A stretch of 7,521 nucleotides of DNA from Clostridia bacterium. Its GTDB lineage: Bacteria; Bacillota; Clostridia; Oscillospirales; Butyricicoccaceae. Below the pieces are notes generated by a model. That model was given only the letters and a program-made list of their open reading frames with translations, made no database searches and was not told the origin of the DNA. The position numbers were made by a program, and so were the translations under genes. Positions 5,310-7,521 of this stretch are shown here, piece by piece. Every line of letters begins with the position of its first letter. Positions within the stretch are counted from its first letter, which is position 1. The stretch is taken from positions 1-7,521 of the forward strand of contig JAFQKM010000032.1 in the NCBI GenBank assembly GCA_017396925.1, in the 5' to 3' direction.

Positions 5310-7521
5310 ATGTATATTCATCATAATATCCTCAGCAGCCTGGATATTTCCGACGAGCTGCGCCGTGAGATCGAAGGCGGCCTGCTGGACAACCATCCCG
5401 GCGGCTTTTCCACCATCCGTCCCGGCATGATGCGCAAGGCCTTCGACGAGGGCGCCGCCAAGAAGCCTGTGGATGCCGACCGTGCCGCCCAGCTTGACCC
5501 CGATATGAACCGCCCCTACCGCCTGCTGCAGCGTGCGCTGGAGGGCCGGACCGAACTGGCGCCCATTCTGCTGCAGACCATCGGTCTGGTGGCCCTGCGT
5601 ATCCGCCGCGGCGAGCGTATGGGCTTCCAGCTGGAGGATTATTCGGGCCACGAGATGGCCCGTGCCGCCATCGATCAGCTCAAGCGCGATATCGGCGAGC
5701 AGGAGGCCTTCTGTGCCCTGCGTTACACCGGCGACAACGAAGTGTATCTGGTGGGCGTTCTCTACCACAAGGATGGTATTCTGGCGTCTGCCGCCGGTAT
5801 TTCCGAAAAGGCCGTTCGTGCCATCGATGTTCCCTGGCTGACCTGGAAGGGCGGCCAGGCCGTATGGAGCGACCCCATGCCTCATCTGTCGGCCGACGAA
5901 GCGGCACGCCTGATCTTCATGCTCGAGCGTATCTATCCCATTGCCCGTTTCCCCGGCATGGCCCTCTATCTGAATAAATACGGCAATCAGCTGGATGCCG
6001 GCCGCCGTCAGCGCTTTATGGGCCAGATCACCCTCTGTGAATCGGCCGATGTGGAACTCTATGCCGGCAAGGGCCTGCTGGAAGCGCTGACCGTTCCCGG
6101 TACGCCGCTGCCCGAGGTTTTTACCGATACGCTGGCCGTCATGCGTTTTGACGCCGGCAGCACCGAGCAGCCCGACCGCAGGATCGGCGGCCGTCTGTGC
6201 AGCACCATCCGTGTGGGCGACAAGAAGACACCTCTGCTGGTGCTGCCTCCCCTGAGCAGCGCCATCCTCGATGATCCCAAGGCGGTCATCGGCAGCGTGA
6301 CCCTCGACAAGGCCCCCGACCGTCAGATCGCCATCACCGTTTCTCTGACCTACGACGGCGAGGCCGTCGAGCGCCGCCGCACCTATGCCATCGAGCAGCT
6401 GATCGATCTGTCGGGTGCACCGGCCATCATCCAGCTGCTTCATATGCAGGGCGTATCGGATGCGCAGTGGAATGGCCGCTGTCTGCTGGTTTCCGAGGCC
6501 GTTCGCCCCAGCCGCTTTGACCTGGAGCCCATCTTCGGCATCCCCATGGCCAGCTTCGGCCCCATCGAGCAGTGTGTTCTGCCCGACGGCAGAAGAGACG
6601 TCAAGAGCCATCTGCTCCACAGCACCGGCGGCAGCTGGGCGGTCTATCGCACCGGCAAGCAGACCCGTTATGTCACCCTGACCGACGCGGCAGGCATTCC
6701 CATCGTTCATCTGCTGACCGAAGGCACCGAGGCTTCCTGGGAGGCACGACGCTATGAAGGCCGAGGCCTGCTGTCGATCGACCCCGGCACCACAACCTTC
6801 CATATGGCAGCCATTCTGGACGAGAGCCGCGGCCTGTCTTCGACCGTTCATGCCGTCGAGTTTGGCGCACGCGAGATCAGCCAGCCCATCGGCCCCATGT
6901 CGGCCGCGACCTTCAACGCTCTCTGCGCCCTGTGCGGCCAGACCGACTTCCGCGGCCCCCTCCATCCCACCATCGTCGAGCATTTCCGCACCGGCGACAG
7001 TCCGGCCGATCTGGAGGCGCCCGGCATCGGCAGCCGTCTGGTCAATCTGACCGCCGAGAGTCTGATGGCCATCGGCGAGGGTGCCGCCCATACCGATCTT
7101 TCGATCAATATGAAGGCCCAGGCCGGCAGCGGCAAGGCCGAGAACCAGCGTGCCACCAAGGCCTATACCACCGCACTGGCCGCCGCCATTCAGCTGGGTT
7201 ATCTGTGGATGCTCTCCCATGGTCAGGATAAGATCCAGCTGCTCATCGCCTATCCCAAGGGCGTCAAGTCGGCCAAGCTTTACGACAAGGCCGTTCAGAT
7301 GGTGGGCCGCAGCCTGCCCCAGGGCGTTCAGCTTCGCCATAAGCTGATGGCCGAGAGCGCCGCCGCCGGTACCTACATCCGTGTTACCCAGCCCGAGGGT
7401 CTGCCCATTCATACCACCAGCGATCTGGCGGTCATCGACATCGGCGGCTCGACCACCGACATCGACGTCTGCCGTCAGGGTCAGCCCATGTGCTCGGGCA
7501 GCTTTGCCTATGCCGCCAACC
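5310..7521 (+). CDS. Large protein with C-terminal actin/Hsp70-like ATPase domain (partial, runs off the window)
   Basis: The frame is open for 737 codons to the right edge; the 3' end is missing. Seen: a long N-terminal region (about 1-485) of unrecognised type. It begins with polar helical sequence, then a mixed alpha/beta part, and ends in beta-rich segments with no catalytic motif I can identify. A nucleotide-binding core of the actin/Hsp70/FtsA superfamily then starts: phosphate-1 motif 'SIDPGTTTFH' with D491, G493, T494, T495, and phosphate-2 motif 'AVIDIGGSTTDID' with D710, G712, G713, S714, T715. The spacing of about 220 residues between them fits a normal subdomain I insertion. The missing part should hold the connect-2 and adenosine motifs. 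The gene starts 17 bases after the tubulin-like gene. It could be a filament-forming actin homologue or an Hsp70-like ATPase switch using the N-terminal part as a partner-binding module. The fold call is firm; the function is unknown. Confidence 0.85.
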   Translation, partial: MYIHHNILSSLDISDELRREIEGGLLDNHPGGFSTIRPGMMRKAFDEGAAKKPVDADRAAQLDPDMNRPYRLLQRALEGRTELAPILLQTIGLVALRIRRGERMGFQLEDYSGHEMARAAIDQLKRDIGEQEAFCALRYTGDNEVYLVGVLYHKDGILASAAGISEKAVRAIDVPWLTWKGGQAVWSDPMPHLSADEAARLIFMLERIYPIARFPGMALYLNKYGNQLDAGRRQRFMGQITLCESADVELYAGKGLLEALTVPGTPLPEVFTDTLAVMRFDAGSTEQPDRRIGGRLCSTIRVGDKKTPLLVLPPLSSAILDDPKAVIGSVTLDKAPDRQIAITVSLTYDGEAVERRRTYAIEQLIDLSGAPAIIQLLHMQGVSDAQWNGRCLLVSEAVRPSRFDLEPIFGIPMASFGPIEQCVLPDGRRDVKSHLLHSTGGSWAVYRTGKQTRYVTLTDAAGIPIVHLLTEGTEASWEARRYEGRGLLSIDPGTTTFHMAAILDESRGLSSTVHAVEFGAREISQPIGPMSAATFNALCALCGQTDFRGPLHPTIVEHFRTGDSPADLEAPGIGSRLVNLTAESLMAIGEGAAHTDLSINMKAQAGSGKAENQRATKAYTTALAAAIQLGYLWMLSHGQDKIQLLIAYPKGVKSAKLYDKAVQMVGRSLPQGVQLRHKLMAESAAAGTYIRVTQPEGLPIHTTSDLAVIDIGGSTTDIDVCRQGQPMCSGSFAYAAN

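Noticed and set aside
5271..7412. 713-codon open frame on the minus strand
   Set aside because: It is in exact codon register with the actin-like gene. It stays open because that gene avoids TTA, CTA and TCA codons. The translation is low-complexity, Gly/Ala/Gln/His-rich and has no recognisable domain.

Overview
The window reads as a high-GC, low-gene-overlap stretch of a Gram-positive-type bacterial chromosome. Every gene is on the + strand and each has a strong AGGAGG-type ribosome binding site. There is a classical lipobox lipoprotein and an intrinsic terminator with a T-run. Codon use is heavily GCC/CTG/ATC/CGC/GGC. This fits a GC-rich gut Clostridia lineage (Faecalibacterium/Gemmiger/Subdoligranulum-like), but that is an inference from style; nothing in the window is taxonomically diagnostic.

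Layout: (1) 20-1525 is a flotillin/SPFH membrane scaffold protein, closed by a near-perfect rho-independent terminator at 1545-1573. (2) A 133-base intergenic gap holds that terminator and a probable promoter region. (3) From about 1659 to the right edge runs a tightly spaced four-gene cluster with gaps of 36, 19 and 17 bases and no internal terminator: a lipoprotein with a von Willebrand A-like domain, a small four-helix membrane protein, a divergent tubulin/FtsZ-like NTPase, and a very large protein with a C-terminal actin/Hsp70-type ATPase domain that is cut off by the window end.

How it may work: the cluster encodes both a tubulin-fold and an actin-fold nucleotidase, together with a lipid-anchored extracytoplasmic VWA-like protein and an integral membrane protein. 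The tubulin-like protein also carries a short amphipathic N-terminus suited to membrane docking. The simplest reading is a membrane-associated cytoskeletal or membrane-remodelling machine spanning the cytoplasmic membrane, with a flotillin microdomain scaffold next door. Tubulin-like/VWA gene pairs have been described by comparative genomics. The combination with an actin-like ATPase, a 4-TM protein and flotillin is the most interesting content here. The biological role is unknown and cannot be settled from sequence alone.
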